Positions 1-7,761 of a DNA stretch of 12,660 nucleotides are shown here, one piece after another. Under the pieces are notes generated by a model, which worked only from the letters and a program-made list of their open reading frames with translations, did not search any database and was not told the origin of the DNA. Origin of the DNA: Bacillota bacterium (GTDB lineage: Bacteria; Bacillota; Clostridia; Acetivibrionales; DSM-1351). The stretch lies in contig JAEYNY010000031.1 in NCBI GenBank assembly GCA_023412275.1, positions 1 to 12,660 of the forward strand, in the 5' to 3' direction. Within the stretch, counting starts at the first letter, position 1. Each line of letters begins with the position of its first letter. The position numbers and the translations under genes are program-made.

Positions 1-728
1 GGTACATCTTCACCTTGTATTCTTTTGGTTACATTCCTGTATGCTTGTCCTGCAAGTGATTTATCATCAGTTACAGCAGGCTCACCTTTGTTAGTAGACA
101 CAACAATCTTTTCATCATCAGGTACAACACCTATCAAGTCAATAGCAAGTATATCAATGATATCGTCAATAGTCATCATATCTCCGCGCTTAACCATATC
201 AATTCTTACTCTGTTTATTAAAAGCTTTGGATTTCTCAGTTCATTTGCTTCTAGTAACCCAACAATACGGTCAGCATCCCTTACGGCTGAAACCTCAGGT
301 GTAGTTACTACTATTGCTCTATTTGCTCCGGCAATGGCATTTTTAAAGCCTTGCTCTATTCCTGCCGGACAATCTATTATTATGTAATCAAATTCATTTT
401 TTAATTCATTTACAAGATTAATCATCTGCTCAGGTGCTACCGCTGACTTATCTCTTGTCTGTGCTGCGGGCAGAAGATACAATCCTTCATACCTTTTATC
501 CTTTATCAGGGCTTGCTTAACTCTACAAACTCCTTCAATAACGTCAACCAAATCGTACACGATTCTGTTTTCCAAGCCCATTACAACATCCAGGTTTCTT
601 AGTCCTATATCAGTATCTATAAGTACTACCTTTTTACCTGCCAGTGCCAGGCCTGTACCAATATTGGCAGTTGTTGTAGTCTTACCTACTCCACCCTTTC
701 CGGATGTAATTACAATTACCTCGCCCAT
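1..728 (-). CDS. minD: Septum site-determining ATPase MinD (3' end missing)
   Basis: MinD is a membrane-associated ATPase that recruits MinC to the membrane, so that FtsZ rings do not form at the poles. The frame reads from ATG at 728 with GGAGG at 738-742, and is still open at base 1, so about 242 codons are visible. The N-terminus carries the deviant Walker A motif KGGVGKTT at residues 11-18, with the signature lysine K11 and the P-loop lysine K16. It is followed by LIDTDIGLRNLD at about 36-47 (switch I region), IIIDCPAG at about 116-123 (Walker B type) and VVTTPEVSAVRDADR at about 140-154, all typical of MinD. Family members are about 265-270 residues long, so roughly the last 25 are outside the window, including the amphipathic membrane-targeting helix. 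A good sigma-A-type promoter lies directly upstream, in the gap after minC. A minE gene, if present, would lie beyond the left edge. Confidence 0.97.
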   Translation of the reverse strand, partial: MGEVIVITSGKGGVGKTTTTANIGTGLALAGKKVVLIDTDIGLRNLDVVMGLENRIVYDLVDVIEGVCRVKQALIKDKRYEGLYLLPAAQTRDKSAVAPEQMINLVNELKNEFDYIIIDCPAGIEQGFKNAIAGANRAIVVTTPEVSAVRDADRIVGLLEANELRNPKLLINRVRIDMVKRGDMMTIDDIIDILAIDLIGVVPDDEKIVVSTNKGEPAVTDDKSLAGQAYRNVTKRIQGEDV

Positions 729-797
729 ACAGCATTGCCTCCAATTCTAAGAAGAAAATATATTAAAAGAGAATTATTTCAAACTTATACACATTAA

Positions 798-826
798 ACT
801 ATATATTTGTTTTTTCAATTTGTCAA
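798..826 (-). promoter_or_regulatory. Promoter for minD within the minC-minD gap
   Basis: On the minus strand, TTGACA (821-826) is separated by exactly 17 bases from TATAGT (798-803). That is a perfect -35 box and a -10 box with one mismatch for the housekeeping sigma factor. Transcription would start near 790 and give a leader of about 60 bases before minD. The 121-base gap between minC and minD is much longer than the other gaps between mreB and minC, which fits a dedicated promoter. Start-site mapping is needed to prove use. Confidence 0.72.
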
Positions 827-849
827 TATTGCTGCCTTTTTGAATCGGG

Positions 850-1539
850 CTATCTGGCAGGTAAAAACCGTTCTACGTAAAGGGTTTCATCCTTTATATA
901 TGCTAGTTCAGGTATAGGATTTCCAACTCCTCCTTTTTCATCCGGAGGACGTGTTATTATGTCTGCTATTCTCAACTGTGTGGGATTCAAACCTAAGGCA
1001 GCCACTATCGCTTCCTTGTTTCCATCGCTGCCTGCGTGAACAACTCCCCTGAGCAATCCCATTACAACTATATTTCCGGTAGCCTCAATTACTGCACCAG
1101 GGTTTACATCTCCAAGTATTACCAGATTACCATCAAAATTTACCAATTGGCCTGAGCGGACAGTTCCTCTGTAAAACTTTGTTTGTCCTTCTTCTATTCC
1201 CTTAAAGAACATATATTTTTTTATCTGATTCTTTCTTTCAACAGGCTTGTCCATTGAAACATTATTTGCAACCGCCTGAACCTGTTCCTTATCCTCTTCA
1301 AATGATTCTATCCTGGCTCCACTTTCTTTTACAAGTATTTCCAACAGTTGGGACTTTTCTTCTTCATTAAGGATTCTGCCTTTATACTTTACTGCAAGTT
1401 TCGCACCTCTGAAGAATTTACCTGCGGAATTTACTTTGTCCCTCATACATTGTAGAATTTCACTATATTCCGGCTCGTGCTTTAAAATGATTGTCAATCC
1501 GTTTACAGTCCCTTTAAAAGTTACTGAACTTTCATCCAT
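850..1539 (-). CDS. minC: Septum site-determining protein MinC
   Basis: MinC inhibits FtsZ polymerisation and is brought to the membrane by MinD. The product has 229 residues. An N-terminal FtsZ-interacting domain spans about 1-95. A short linker leads to the C-terminal beta-helix domain at about 105-215, whose signatures are YRGTVRSGQ at 123-131 (the RSGQ element contributes to MinD binding), GNLVILGDVNPGA at 137-149 and GNIVVMGLLRGVVHAG at 155-170. The frame could be opened at a GTG at 1554, but GGAGG at 1548-1552 would then lie inside the gene; it sits 8 bases before the ATG at 1539, so I chose 1539. The gene follows mrdA by about 40 bases and is probably co-transcribed with it. Family assignment is secure. 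Confidence 0.95.
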   Translation of the reverse strand: MDESSVTFKGTVNGLTIILKHEPEYSEILQCMRDKVNSAGKFFRGAKLAVKYKGRILNEEEKSQLLEILVKESGARIESFEEDKEQVQAVANNVSMDKPVERKNQIKKYMFFKGIEEGQTKFYRGTVRSGQLVNFDGNLVILGDVNPGAVIEATGNIVVMGLLRGVVHAGSDGNKEAIVAALGLNPTQLRIADIITRPPDEKGGVGNPIPELAYIKDETLYVERFLPAR

Positions 1540-1547
1540 ACTTTTAA

Positions 1548-1556
1548 CCTCCACCT
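1548..1556 (-). promoter_or_regulatory. Ribosome binding site that fixes the minC start
   Basis: On the minus strand the sequence AGGTGGAGG ends 8 bases before the ATG at 1539. The longer frame from the GTG at 1554 would begin inside this site, so the shorter start is preferred. Confidence 0.85.
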
Positions 1557-1580
1557 GCCTAACCCTGCGGCAAAAATACT

Positions 1581-3683
1581 TTACTTGGTCAATTGGACTA
1601 TATCTGCTTTAACAGTATAATCCTTATTGCCTGTTCCATTTGAATCAAAGTAATATTTAAGTATATCCTTTGCAATAGGTGCTGTGTAAGCACCAAATAC
1701 ACCTTTTTCAACGACTACGGCTACTGCAATCTGAGGCTTATCAGCCGGTGCGTAGCATATAAACAACGCATTTGAGGACTGAGTTGCCTCCCTTCCTGTT
1801 TCGGCAGTACCTGTTTTTCCGGCAACCGTTATAGGCTTTAAGTCGTTGAATGTGTTTGCAGCAGTTCCGTCTGTGGCATTGGCAACCGCTATCATACCCT
1901 GCTGAATTGCTTTCATATTTTCCTTCTTAACCGGAATCATTTCATATTCCGGCTTTGTTTCAGTTACGATGGATCCATCATACTTTACAACCCTCTTTAT
2001 TATATGAGGTTTTAAATGCTTGCCTCCATTTGCAATGGTAGCAGCATAGTTTGCAAGCTGCATCGGTGTAAAGCTGTTATACATCTGTCCTATAGAAGTC
2101 TGTGCGGTATCAGCTGCAGTCCAGGGATATGGCTCAACTTTCTTTTTATATTCCCTTGATGAAATTATCCCCTTACTTTCACCCAGAAGGTCAATTCCCG
2201 TTTTTTGGCCTAAACCGAATCTTTTTGCCCATTTTACTATATTATCAATCCCAACTCTATTACCAAGGTTATAGAAATAAGGATTTGATGACTTTTGTAT
2301 TGCAGTTATAAGATTAACATTTCCAAGACCGGCACGATATTGGTTATACTCAATTGACTTTAGCATCAAACCGTCATATGTTTCGTATCCTTTATCAAAA
2401 TATGTTTCATATGGGGTTGTCTTTCCTTCCTCTAATGCGGCAATTCCAACCAAGGGCTTAAAGGTTGAACCCGGTGTATAGATTCCGGCTATGGCCCTGT
2501 TATACTCCGAAGTAGTGGTATTTTTTGGATCCCCTAAAGCGGCTTTAGCTTTTTTGGCAACCTTATCGTCAGGGTCAGCAATGAATATTGAAGGGTCATA
2601 ACTTGGGTAATTTGCCAATGCAAGTACTTCCCCGGTATTCACATCTATGGCAACTGCTGCCCCTGCAAATGCATCGTGACGATTTTTTTTGTTATTATTG
2701 GACTCTCGTATAAGCTTTATATTTTTTGCAAGGGAATCCATTGCTACCTTTTGAAGTCCCATATCAATAGTCAGCACAACGTCACTACCGGGCTTTACTG
2801 CTTCTTCACTGACTGTTCTCGGCTTTCCGTTATCATCTACTTCAACGCGCCTGTATCCGTTAGTGCCTCTCAGATACCCTTCGGTAGTCAGTTCTACTCC
2901 TGACTTACCTATAGTATCGGTCATTTTATAGCCTGCATCGCTGTTCTTAGCAAGTTCTTCAGCATCTATAGGCCCTACGTGACCAATTAACTGTCCTGCA
3001 TACTTCGCATCAACATATTTCCTGCTGGGAACATTCTCTATAATTATTCCCGGAAATTCGTCGCTCCGTTCTTCTAACTCCGCAATTGTTTTGGTACTTA
3101 TTGAATCTGCGAGGACAGGATCCATTGAAATTCCTTGAAACCTGAGTGTCATAATATCATAAGCATCCTTTTCGGAGTACTTGTCATCAACCTTGAACAC
3201 CATGTCCTTGACATATTCGTATATTTCTTCAGGTGTAGAATCCTGATCAAAGTCCTTGAATTCATAGCCTGTCATAGTTTTGAGGGTTTTTCTTCTGTTT
3301 TCATTATTTTTCAGCATAGACCCAAAACCCACCGGGTAGGTCAGATACTTTGAGAAAGTTTTGTTGTATGAGTCTCCGTTCTTTTCAAGAACTTTAAGAA
3401 TTTTATACATCATTTCATTGAGCTTTTTAGGTCCAAGCCCTGTATCCATCAATAAAACCGAATAACTGGTGGAATTAACAGCTACAGGAACACCATATCT
3501 GTCAAGTATGTTTCCACGTTCAGCCAGAATGGTTGTTGACCTCATTATCTTACTTTGAGATTGGGTATAATAGTTTTCACCCTGAACCAGCTGCATGTTT
3601 GCCAATTGGTAAACAATTACAGAGAACATCAGAACAATAGCTATTCCCACAATAGTATATCTGTCTTTAAAAAACTGTTTCAT
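1581..3683 (-). CDS. mrdA: Penicillin-binding protein 2, elongation transpeptidase
   Basis: A class B penicillin-binding protein of 700 residues that cross-links peptidoglycan on the outer face of the membrane during cylinder growth, as partner of RodA and the MreBCD complex. A single membrane anchor lies at about residues 10-29 after a short basic N-terminus. The dimerisation/pedestal region follows (AERGNILDRYG at 54-64). The transpeptidase domain runs from about 300 to 680 with all three active-site motifs: STFK at 406-409 (S406 is the acylated serine), SSN at 465-467 (the SxN motif) and KTGT at 623-626. Start ATG is at 3683 with AGAGG close upstream. It follows mreD by only 18 bases, which supports an elongation role rather than a septal or sporulation one. 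No truncation is seen. A rodA gene is not in this window. Confidence 0.95.
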   Translation of the reverse strand: MKQFFKDRYTIVGIAIVLMFSVIVYQLANMQLVQGENYYTQSQSKIMRSTTILAERGNILDRYGVPVAVNSTSYSVLLMDTGLGPKKLNEMMYKILKVLEKNGDSYNKTFSKYLTYPVGFGSMLKNNENRRKTLKTMTGYEFKDFDQDSTPEEIYEYVKDMVFKVDDKYSEKDAYDIMTLRFQGISMDPVLADSISTKTIAELEERSDEFPGIIIENVPSRKYVDAKYAGQLIGHVGPIDAEELAKNSDAGYKMTDTIGKSGVELTTEGYLRGTNGYRRVEVDDNGKPRTVSEEAVKPGSDVVLTIDMGLQKVAMDSLAKNIKLIRESNNNKKNRHDAFAGAAVAIDVNTGEVLALANYPSYDPSIFIADPDDKVAKKAKAALGDPKNTTTSEYNRAIAGIYTPGSTFKPLVGIAALEEGKTTPYETYFDKGYETYDGLMLKSIEYNQYRAGLGNVNLITAIQKSSNPYFYNLGNRVGIDNIVKWAKRFGLGQKTGIDLLGESKGIISSREYKKKVEPYPWTAADTAQTSIGQMYNSFTPMQLANYAATIANGGKHLKPHIIKRVVKYDGSIVTETKPEYEMIPVKKENMKAIQQGMIAVANATDGTAANTFNDLKPITVAGKTGTAETGREATQSSNALFICYAPADKPQIAVAVVVEKGVFGAYTAPIAKDILKYYFDSNGTGNKDYTVKADIVQLTK

Positions 3684-3701
3684 TTAACCTCTAAACCTCA
3701 T

Positions 3702-4214
3702 TTAGTACCTGTTTTTTTCTTCAATCTCTAAAAATTTCCTATCCAGCATTATGATAATAACAAATATAACGATACCCAAAACGCAGTTTACCAGTGATTC
3801 GGGTAAAATAACAGTTTTGAGGGTTGCAATAAATTCAATTTTAAGGCCCAGCAAAAAGGATGCAAATATAATCGCTGACTCGAAAATGTATGTAGATAAA
3901 AAAGTACAAAAAGCCATGACAAGTATATTTTCCTTGAAAAGCCTTTTGTTTATATTACCTAATAAAAGCCCAAGAAGCATACCCACAAGAGCATGGTATC
4001 CCAAGGCGACGCCTATTACCGCATCCATGCACAACCCAGCAGAAAAGCCAACAATCGCACCATCCGTCTTGCCTTTCAGCAGTGAAATACTAACTATTAA
4101 AATAATCACAAGATTCGGAGATACTCCGAAAATTGCAAAGTTATTCAATAATGTAACCTGTGCAGTTACAAATATGAATATAAGTATAGCATATAAAATT
4201 ACTTTATTTCTCAT
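3702..4214 (-). CDS. mreD: Rod shape-determining membrane protein MreD
   Basis: A small, very hydrophobic protein of 170 residues, the usual length for MreD, which bridges MreC and the cytoplasmic MreB to the PBP2/RodA synthase. Several transmembrane segments are visible, near residues 5-25, 31-48, 52-92 (probably two), 97-123 and 136-158, followed by a short charged tail. The start codon ATG at 4214 overlaps the mreC stop codon as ATGA, so translation is probably coupled; the upstream Shine-Dalgarno sequence (GGAAAG) is weak, which agrees with coupling. MreD sequences diverge strongly, so the call rests on hydropathy, size and position between mreC and the PBP2 gene. Confidence 0.92.
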   Translation of the reverse strand: MRNKVILYAILIFIFVTAQVTLLNNFAIFGVSPNLVIILIVSISLLKGKTDGAIVGFSAGLCMDAVIGVALGYHALVGMLLGLLLGNINKRLFKENILVMAFCTFLSTYIFESAIIFASFLLGLKIEFIATLKTVILPESLVNCVLGIVIFVIIIMLDRKFLEIEEKNRY

Positions 4215-5071
4215 TTGTCTGAACTTTCCATTTCTGACTTTGATTGTGCTTCTTTATTTCTGAGTATTACCACCTGATTTATTCTTTTTAAATCAGCTGC
4301 CGGCTGAATAATTGCGTATCTGTCAAGATCGCTTTCTCCTGATCTTATTTCTTTGACAGTTCCTATGACAATACCCTTTGGATAGATACCTCCGATTCCG
4401 GATGTTTCAATTACATCTCCCTGAATCAGGTCCAGCTCTGCAGGAATATATTCAAGTTTGCACAAGCCTTCCTTTTCCAGCTTAATATCTCCCTTTACAA
4501 CAACGTAGTCTCCACTTTTAGCAACAATGGCACTTACAGAGCTCCCGTCTTCTATAATACTTATTATTTTTGACGAAAAAGGCTGTGCAGACACTACTTT
4601 TCCAACAAGGCCCTTACTGGTAATAACCGGCATATTATAATCAATCCCGTTAGCAGACCCTGTATCAGTTAGAAAAATATTAAAGAGATTTCCGCCATCC
4701 CGAGCTATTATATTGGCACCAACAAAATCAGAGTTTGCCAACTGATCTTTTAAATCAAAAACCTTACGCAGGTCTTCATTTTCCCTTTTCAGCCTTAAAT
4801 ACTCAGTTCTTTCATTACTTAACTTATCAATTTTTTCTCTTAGCTCCTTGTTTTCAGCTTGGAGCTTTTGAACATTGTCAAAAAGATTTATTCCATCCTC
4901 AACCTTTTGTCCTGTATACGAAAATGCTTTTTCAACAGATGTAAAGGGTACTGAAATCAAGTTCCCGATCCAGTTTATATTACTTGCCGGATTTACGGTC
5001 AAACCTATACACACAATAAGAATTAATATTATTATTGTAACTACCAACGCCCTACTTTTAAAATACTTCAA
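4211..5071 (-). CDS. mreC: Cell shape-determining protein MreC
   Basis: MreC is a bitopic membrane protein that links the cell-elongation complex to PBP2 outside the cytoplasmic membrane. The 286-residue product has a transmembrane helix at about 8-26, a coiled coil at about 60-105 (rich in E, K, L and R), and the paired beta-barrel domains at about 115-270, including GLVGKV at 154-159 and GIGGIYPKGIVIG at 225-237. The only start with a proper ribosome site is TTG at 5071: AGGAG at 5081-5085 lies 9 bases upstream, and no ATG occurs in frame near the N-terminus. The lysine/serine/glutamate-rich tail after 270 looks disordered. The gene lies 43 bases after mreB and overlaps mreD by 4 bases. Confidence 0.95.
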   Translation of the reverse strand: MKYFKSRALVVTIIILILIVCIGLTVNPASNINWIGNLISVPFTSVEKAFSYTGQKVEDGINLFDNVQKLQAENKELREKIDKLSNERTEYLRLKRENEDLRKVFDLKDQLANSDFVGANIIARDGGNLFNIFLTDTGSANGIDYNMPVITSKGLVGKVVSAQPFSSKIISIIEDGSSVSAIVAKSGDYVVVKGDIKLEKEGLCKLEYIPAELDLIQGDVIETSGIGGIYPKGIVIGTVKEIRSGESDLDRYAIIQPAADLKRINQVVILRNKEAQSKSEMESSDK

Positions 5072-5085
5072 GGAATACTTCTCCT
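5069..5085 (-). promoter_or_regulatory. Ribosome binding site and TTG start of mreC
   Basis: AGGAG at 5081-5085 followed by a 9-base spacer and TTG at 5069-5071. The site supports a rare start codon, which usually lowers initiation compared with ATG. Confidence 0.75.
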
Positions 5086-5114
5086 CTCTTAACCCACCTA
5101 CTTAATGCTTTTAA

Positions 5115-6137
5115 TTATTTTAACCTCTGTGGCGATAAAAGAACCTTTTTCAATGTTTCTATTTCCTCCAGGACTTTACCTGTTCCCAAAGCAACACAAT
5201 CTAGAGGATTTTCAGCTATTGAAACAGGCATGCCTGTTTCTTGCTTTATGAGCTTATCCAAACCGTCAAGAAGGGCTCCTCCTCCTGTGAGCATTATTCC
5301 CCTGTCCATAATATCAGCAGCCAACTCAGGGGGAGTTTTCTCAAGGGTATATTTTATGGAATCTATTATTGCATTGACAGGTTCCTTCAATGCTTCATTT
5401 ATTTCTGAGGAAGTTATCTCAATGTTTTTTGGTAAGCCTGTAATCAGGTCTCTTCCTCTTATCATCATTTTTTCTTCCTTTGCTTTAGGAAAAGCGCTTC
5501 CGATTGTAACCTTGATTTGCTCTGCTGAACGCTCACCTATCATAAGGCTGTATTCTTTTTTAATATAATGTGCAATTGACTCGTCCAATTCATCTCCGGC
5601 AATTCTCAATGATTTACTTGTTACTATTCCTCCGAGAGATATTACTGCAACTTCCGAAGTACCTCCACCAATATCAACAACCATGCTTCCGGAAGGTTCT
5701 TCAACAGGTAATTCTGCACCAATCGCAGCCGCCATTGGTTCCTCAATAAGGTAAGCCTCTTTTGCACCTGCCTGTAGAGTCGCATCTTCAACGGCTCTCT
5801 TTTCAACCTCTGTAACCCCCGACGGAACACATATTACAACTCTTGGCTTACTGAATCTGCCTTGAGACATAGCCTTTTTTATGAAGTACTTTATCATATT
5901 CTGAGTAATGTCAAAATCAGCTATAACACCATCTTTCATAGGTCTGATTGCTACAATATTACCCGGCGTACGTCCGATCATATCTTTTGCGGCTTCTCCT
6001 ACCGCCAATACTTCGTTATTTTTAATGTTAACTGCTACAACAGATGGCTCTCTGACGACGATTCCTTTCCCCTTAACATGAACCAATGTATTCGCAGTTC
6101 CCAAATCTATACCAATATCTCTTGCAAAAAAACTCAT
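5115..6137 (-). CDS. mreB: Rod shape-determining actin homologue MreB
   Basis: MreB is a bacterial actin that forms membrane-bound filaments which orient lateral wall synthesis. The 340-residue product has the actin-fold ATPase motifs in order: phosphate 1 at 7-17 (DIGIDLGTANT), connect 1 around 131-141 (IEEPMAAAIGA), phosphate 2 at 154-161 (VDIGGGTS) and the adenosine motif around 281-292 (LTGGGALLDG). The short hydrophobic N-terminus (MSFF) fits the membrane-binding insertion of the family. Start ATG at 6137 has AGGAGGT about 10 bases upstream, the strongest ribosome site in the cluster, which agrees with high expression of a filament protein. Position between radC and mreC marks it as the founding MreB rather than a lone Mbl paralogue. 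Confidence 0.97.
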   Translation of the reverse strand: MSFFARDIGIDLGTANTLVHVKGKGIVVREPSVVAVNIKNNEVLAVGEAAKDMIGRTPGNIVAIRPMKDGVIADFDITQNMIKYFIKKAMSQGRFSKPRVVICVPSGVTEVEKRAVEDATLQAGAKEAYLIEEPMAAAIGAELPVEEPSGSMVVDIGGGTSEVAVISLGGIVTSKSLRIAGDELDESIAHYIKKEYSLMIGERSAEQIKVTIGSAFPKAKEEKMMIRGRDLITGLPKNIEITSSEINEALKEPVNAIIDSIKYTLEKTPPELAADIMDRGIMLTGGGALLDGLDKLIKQETGMPVSIAENPLDCVALGTGKVLEEIETLKKVLLSPQRLK

Positions 6138-6164
6138 TTAAAAATTACCTCCTGTGTATTTTGG

Positions 6165-6854
6165 CTAAATAAAGCCTTGTTCTTTTAAACTCACATATCT
6201 TCCATCACCCAGTACAATATGGTCCAATACCTTTATCCCCAATATGTCTCCCGCATTTACAAGTCTGTCAGTAGTACGTATATCTTCGTTACTGGGTGTC
6301 GGATCTCCACTAGGATGATTATGTACAAATATAATACTGTTGCAGCCGCATTTCACAGCTTCGCTGAAAACCTCTCTTGGATGAACAATTGAAGCATTCA
6401 AACTGCCTGTTGAAATACTCACTATTTTTAACACCTTATTTTTTGTATCCAGTAGAATAGCTTTGAACATTTCCTTTTTTAAGTATCGCATTTCTTCCAT
6501 CATCAGATTACTTACATCATCGGCACTTTTGACAAAATGGCGTACAACTCCGTTGCTCGTTGCTATTCTTTTTGAAAACTCAAGGACAGCTTTTATCTGA
6601 ATTGCCTTTACACGGCCAATTCCCTTTACTTTCATTAGCTGTTCAATAGAAAGATTGTTAAGGGAGGAAAGTCTGCCGTCCTGAGATAGCTTTAAAACCT
6701 TCTGTGCAAGCTCTACAGCCGTGTAAGCTCTGGTTCCTGTCTTAATTACTATAGCAAGCAATTCGGCGTTTGACAGGCACTCTGCCCCCACTTCCGACAT
6801 TTTTTCATACGGCCTCTCGCATATGGGAAGCTCTTTTATCTTTAACCTATCCAT
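6165..6854 (-). CDS. radC: RadC family JAB/MPN-domain protein
   Basis: A 229-residue RadC (UPF0758) protein. The N-terminal part contains a helix-hairpin-helix-like segment at about 73-92 (MKVKGIGRVKAIQIKAV). The C-terminal half is a JAB1/MPN metalloprotease-like domain with the metal-site motif HNHPSGDPTPSNED at 178-191 (H178, H180 and D191 as expected ligands). Despite the name, a role in DNA repair is doubtful for this family and its true function is unsettled; this is established knowledge, not visible here. The start ATG at 6854 has GAGGG 6 bases upstream. It ends 27 bases before mreB, so it is very probably co-transcribed with mreBCD, the usual arrangement in Firmicutes. Confidence 0.95.
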   Translation of the reverse strand: MDRLKIKELPICERPYEKMSEVGAECLSNAELLAIVIKTGTRAYTAVELAQKVLKLSQDGRLSSLNNLSIEQLMKVKGIGRVKAIQIKAVLEFSKRIATSNGVVRHFVKSADDVSNLMMEEMRYLKKEMFKAILLDTKNKVLKIVSISTGSLNASIVHPREVFSEAVKCGCNSIIFVHNHPSGDPTPSNEDIRTTDRLVNAGDILGIKVLDHIVLGDGRYVSLKEQGFI

Positions 6855-6903
6855 TGTTACCCTCGTTAATTTTCCAGAGTTCTAATTAACTCACATATCT
6901 TTC

Positions 6904-6912
6904 ATTATACCA
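6904..6912 (-). promoter_or_regulatory. Extended -10 promoter candidate for radC-mreBCD
   Basis: On the minus strand TGGTATAAT (6904-6912) is a perfect -10 box with the extended TGn element. There is no convincing -35 hexamer at 16-18 bases, but extended -10 promoters can work without one. The start would be near 6897, about 43 bases before radC. The 130-base gap after maf leaves room for it. Confidence 0.5.
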
Positions 6913-6984
6913 TGTTTTTATTCCAATTACATCGTCATTATCTGTTTTAAAATCGTAATTTTAAGAATCTGGTACTATGGGATT

Positions 6985-7566
6985 TTATTTAATGACGCTT
7001 TCCTGAAGCTTTTCTAACATATCACTCAATCTGGTTAATGGAAGCCCCACAACATTCGAATAACATCCTTTTATTCCCTTTACAAATACTGCCCCTACAC
7101 CCTGAACTGCATAAGAACCCGCTTTGTCAAATGCTTCACCGCTTTTAATATATGCTCTGATTTTTTCATCATCAAGTTCCGTAAATTGGACAATGGTTGT
7201 TTCATGTTGTATAAGCTCAATGTTCTTATCTATGTCTATCAAACATATTCCGGTGATTACTTCGTGTTCCTTACCGCTTAGTTTTTTGAGCATCTGAAAA
7301 GCATCTTCAGAGTCTTTAGGCTTTCCTAAAATCTCATCGTCAATTACTACAATTGTATCTGCACCTAAAACTAAACCACTCTTTACTCTGTTAGAAACAT
7401 CTTTTGCCTTTTGGTATGCCAGTTGTTCAGCCTTTTGGGCCGGAGTACCGGTCAACTCACTAATATTCTCATCAATTTCACTTGGAATAATTTCAAATGG
7501 TAATTTTATTTGTCTTAGTAAATCTTTTCTTCTTGGTGACGATGATGCCAAAACTATATTTCTCAT
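6985..7566 (-). CDS. maf: Maf-family nucleoside triphosphate pyrophosphatase
   Basis: A 193-residue Maf protein, which hydrolyses non-canonical or surplus nucleoside triphosphates to monophosphate and pyrophosphate. Family motifs are all present: SSSPRR at 8-13 (nucleotide-phosphate loop), GADT at 68-71 with the catalytic-site aspartate, GKP at 81-83, LSGKEHEVITG at 96-106, DKAGSYAVQG at 147-156 and GCYSNVVGLP at 167-176. The pattern suggests the YhdE-type dTTP/UTP pyrophosphatase; that sub-assignment is inference. In Bacillus, Maf affects septum formation when overproduced. ATG at 7566 is preceded by AGAGGA. It is the first gene of the leftward cluster and has a near-consensus promoter about 40 bases upstream. 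Confidence 0.95.
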   Translation of the reverse strand: MRNIVLASSSPRRKDLLRQIKLPFEIIPSEIDENISELTGTPAQKAEQLAYQKAKDVSNRVKSGLVLGADTIVVIDDEILGKPKDSEDAFQMLKKLSGKEHEVITGICLIDIDKNIELIQHETTIVQFTELDDEKIRAYIKSGEAFDKAGSYAVQGVGAVFVKGIKGCYSNVVGLPLTRLSDMLEKLQESVIK

Positions 7567-7602
7567 TTATTATTCCTCTTATAATCGCATATATTTTTAA
7601 AT

Positions 7603-7631
7603 ATTATATATTTTTATAGGTATTATTTCAA
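7603..7631 (-). promoter_or_regulatory. Promoter for maf and the rod-shape cluster
   Basis: On the minus strand TTGAAA (7626-7631), a 17-base spacer, and a perfect TATAAT (7603-7608). Transcription would start near 7596, giving a leader of about 30 bases. This matches the housekeeping sigma-factor consensus well. Confidence 0.72.
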
Positions 7632-7680
7632 ATGTATTGTGGCTTTGTAATGAACCTTTAATGTATTATTTACTTTGTAG
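7631..7680. repeat. Degenerate direct repeat in the maf-mecA divergent region
   Basis: Two copies of AATGTATT-(4 or 5 bases)-CTTTGTA lie at 7631-7649 and 7660-7679, starting 29 bases apart. A weaker, partial third copy may follow near 7693-7714 (AATTGTATTATATGGTTGTA). The first base of the first copy is the edge of the maf -35 box. The region is very AT-rich, which makes chance similarity easier, but the shared CTTTGTA ends are not plain AT. It could be an operator; no regulator is identified. Confidence 0.35.
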
Positions 7681-7761
7681 TATAATAATAGTAATTGTAT
7701 TATATGGTTGTATTTATAGATATTACATGTCTTTTCAAAGTATATTATTAATAAATATTAC

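Noticed and set aside
25..387. A plus-strand 120-codon open frame at the left edge
   Set aside because: It is a mirror frame of minD, whose product is unmistakable on the other strand.
3751..4263. A 170-codon plus-strand open frame antisense to mreD, the same length as MreD
   Set aside because: It lies almost wholly opposite mreD and the end of mreC, has no ribosome site I could see, and its product does not resemble a known family. The length match is a coincidence; the mreD frame has the operon context and hydropathy.
6947..6964. Inverted repeat TTAAAAT-CGTA-ATTTTAA after maf, as a terminator or operator
   Set aside because: The stem is entirely A-T pairs with no following T-run of note on the minus strand, so it is too weak to be a terminator, and such palindromes are common by chance in AT-rich gaps.
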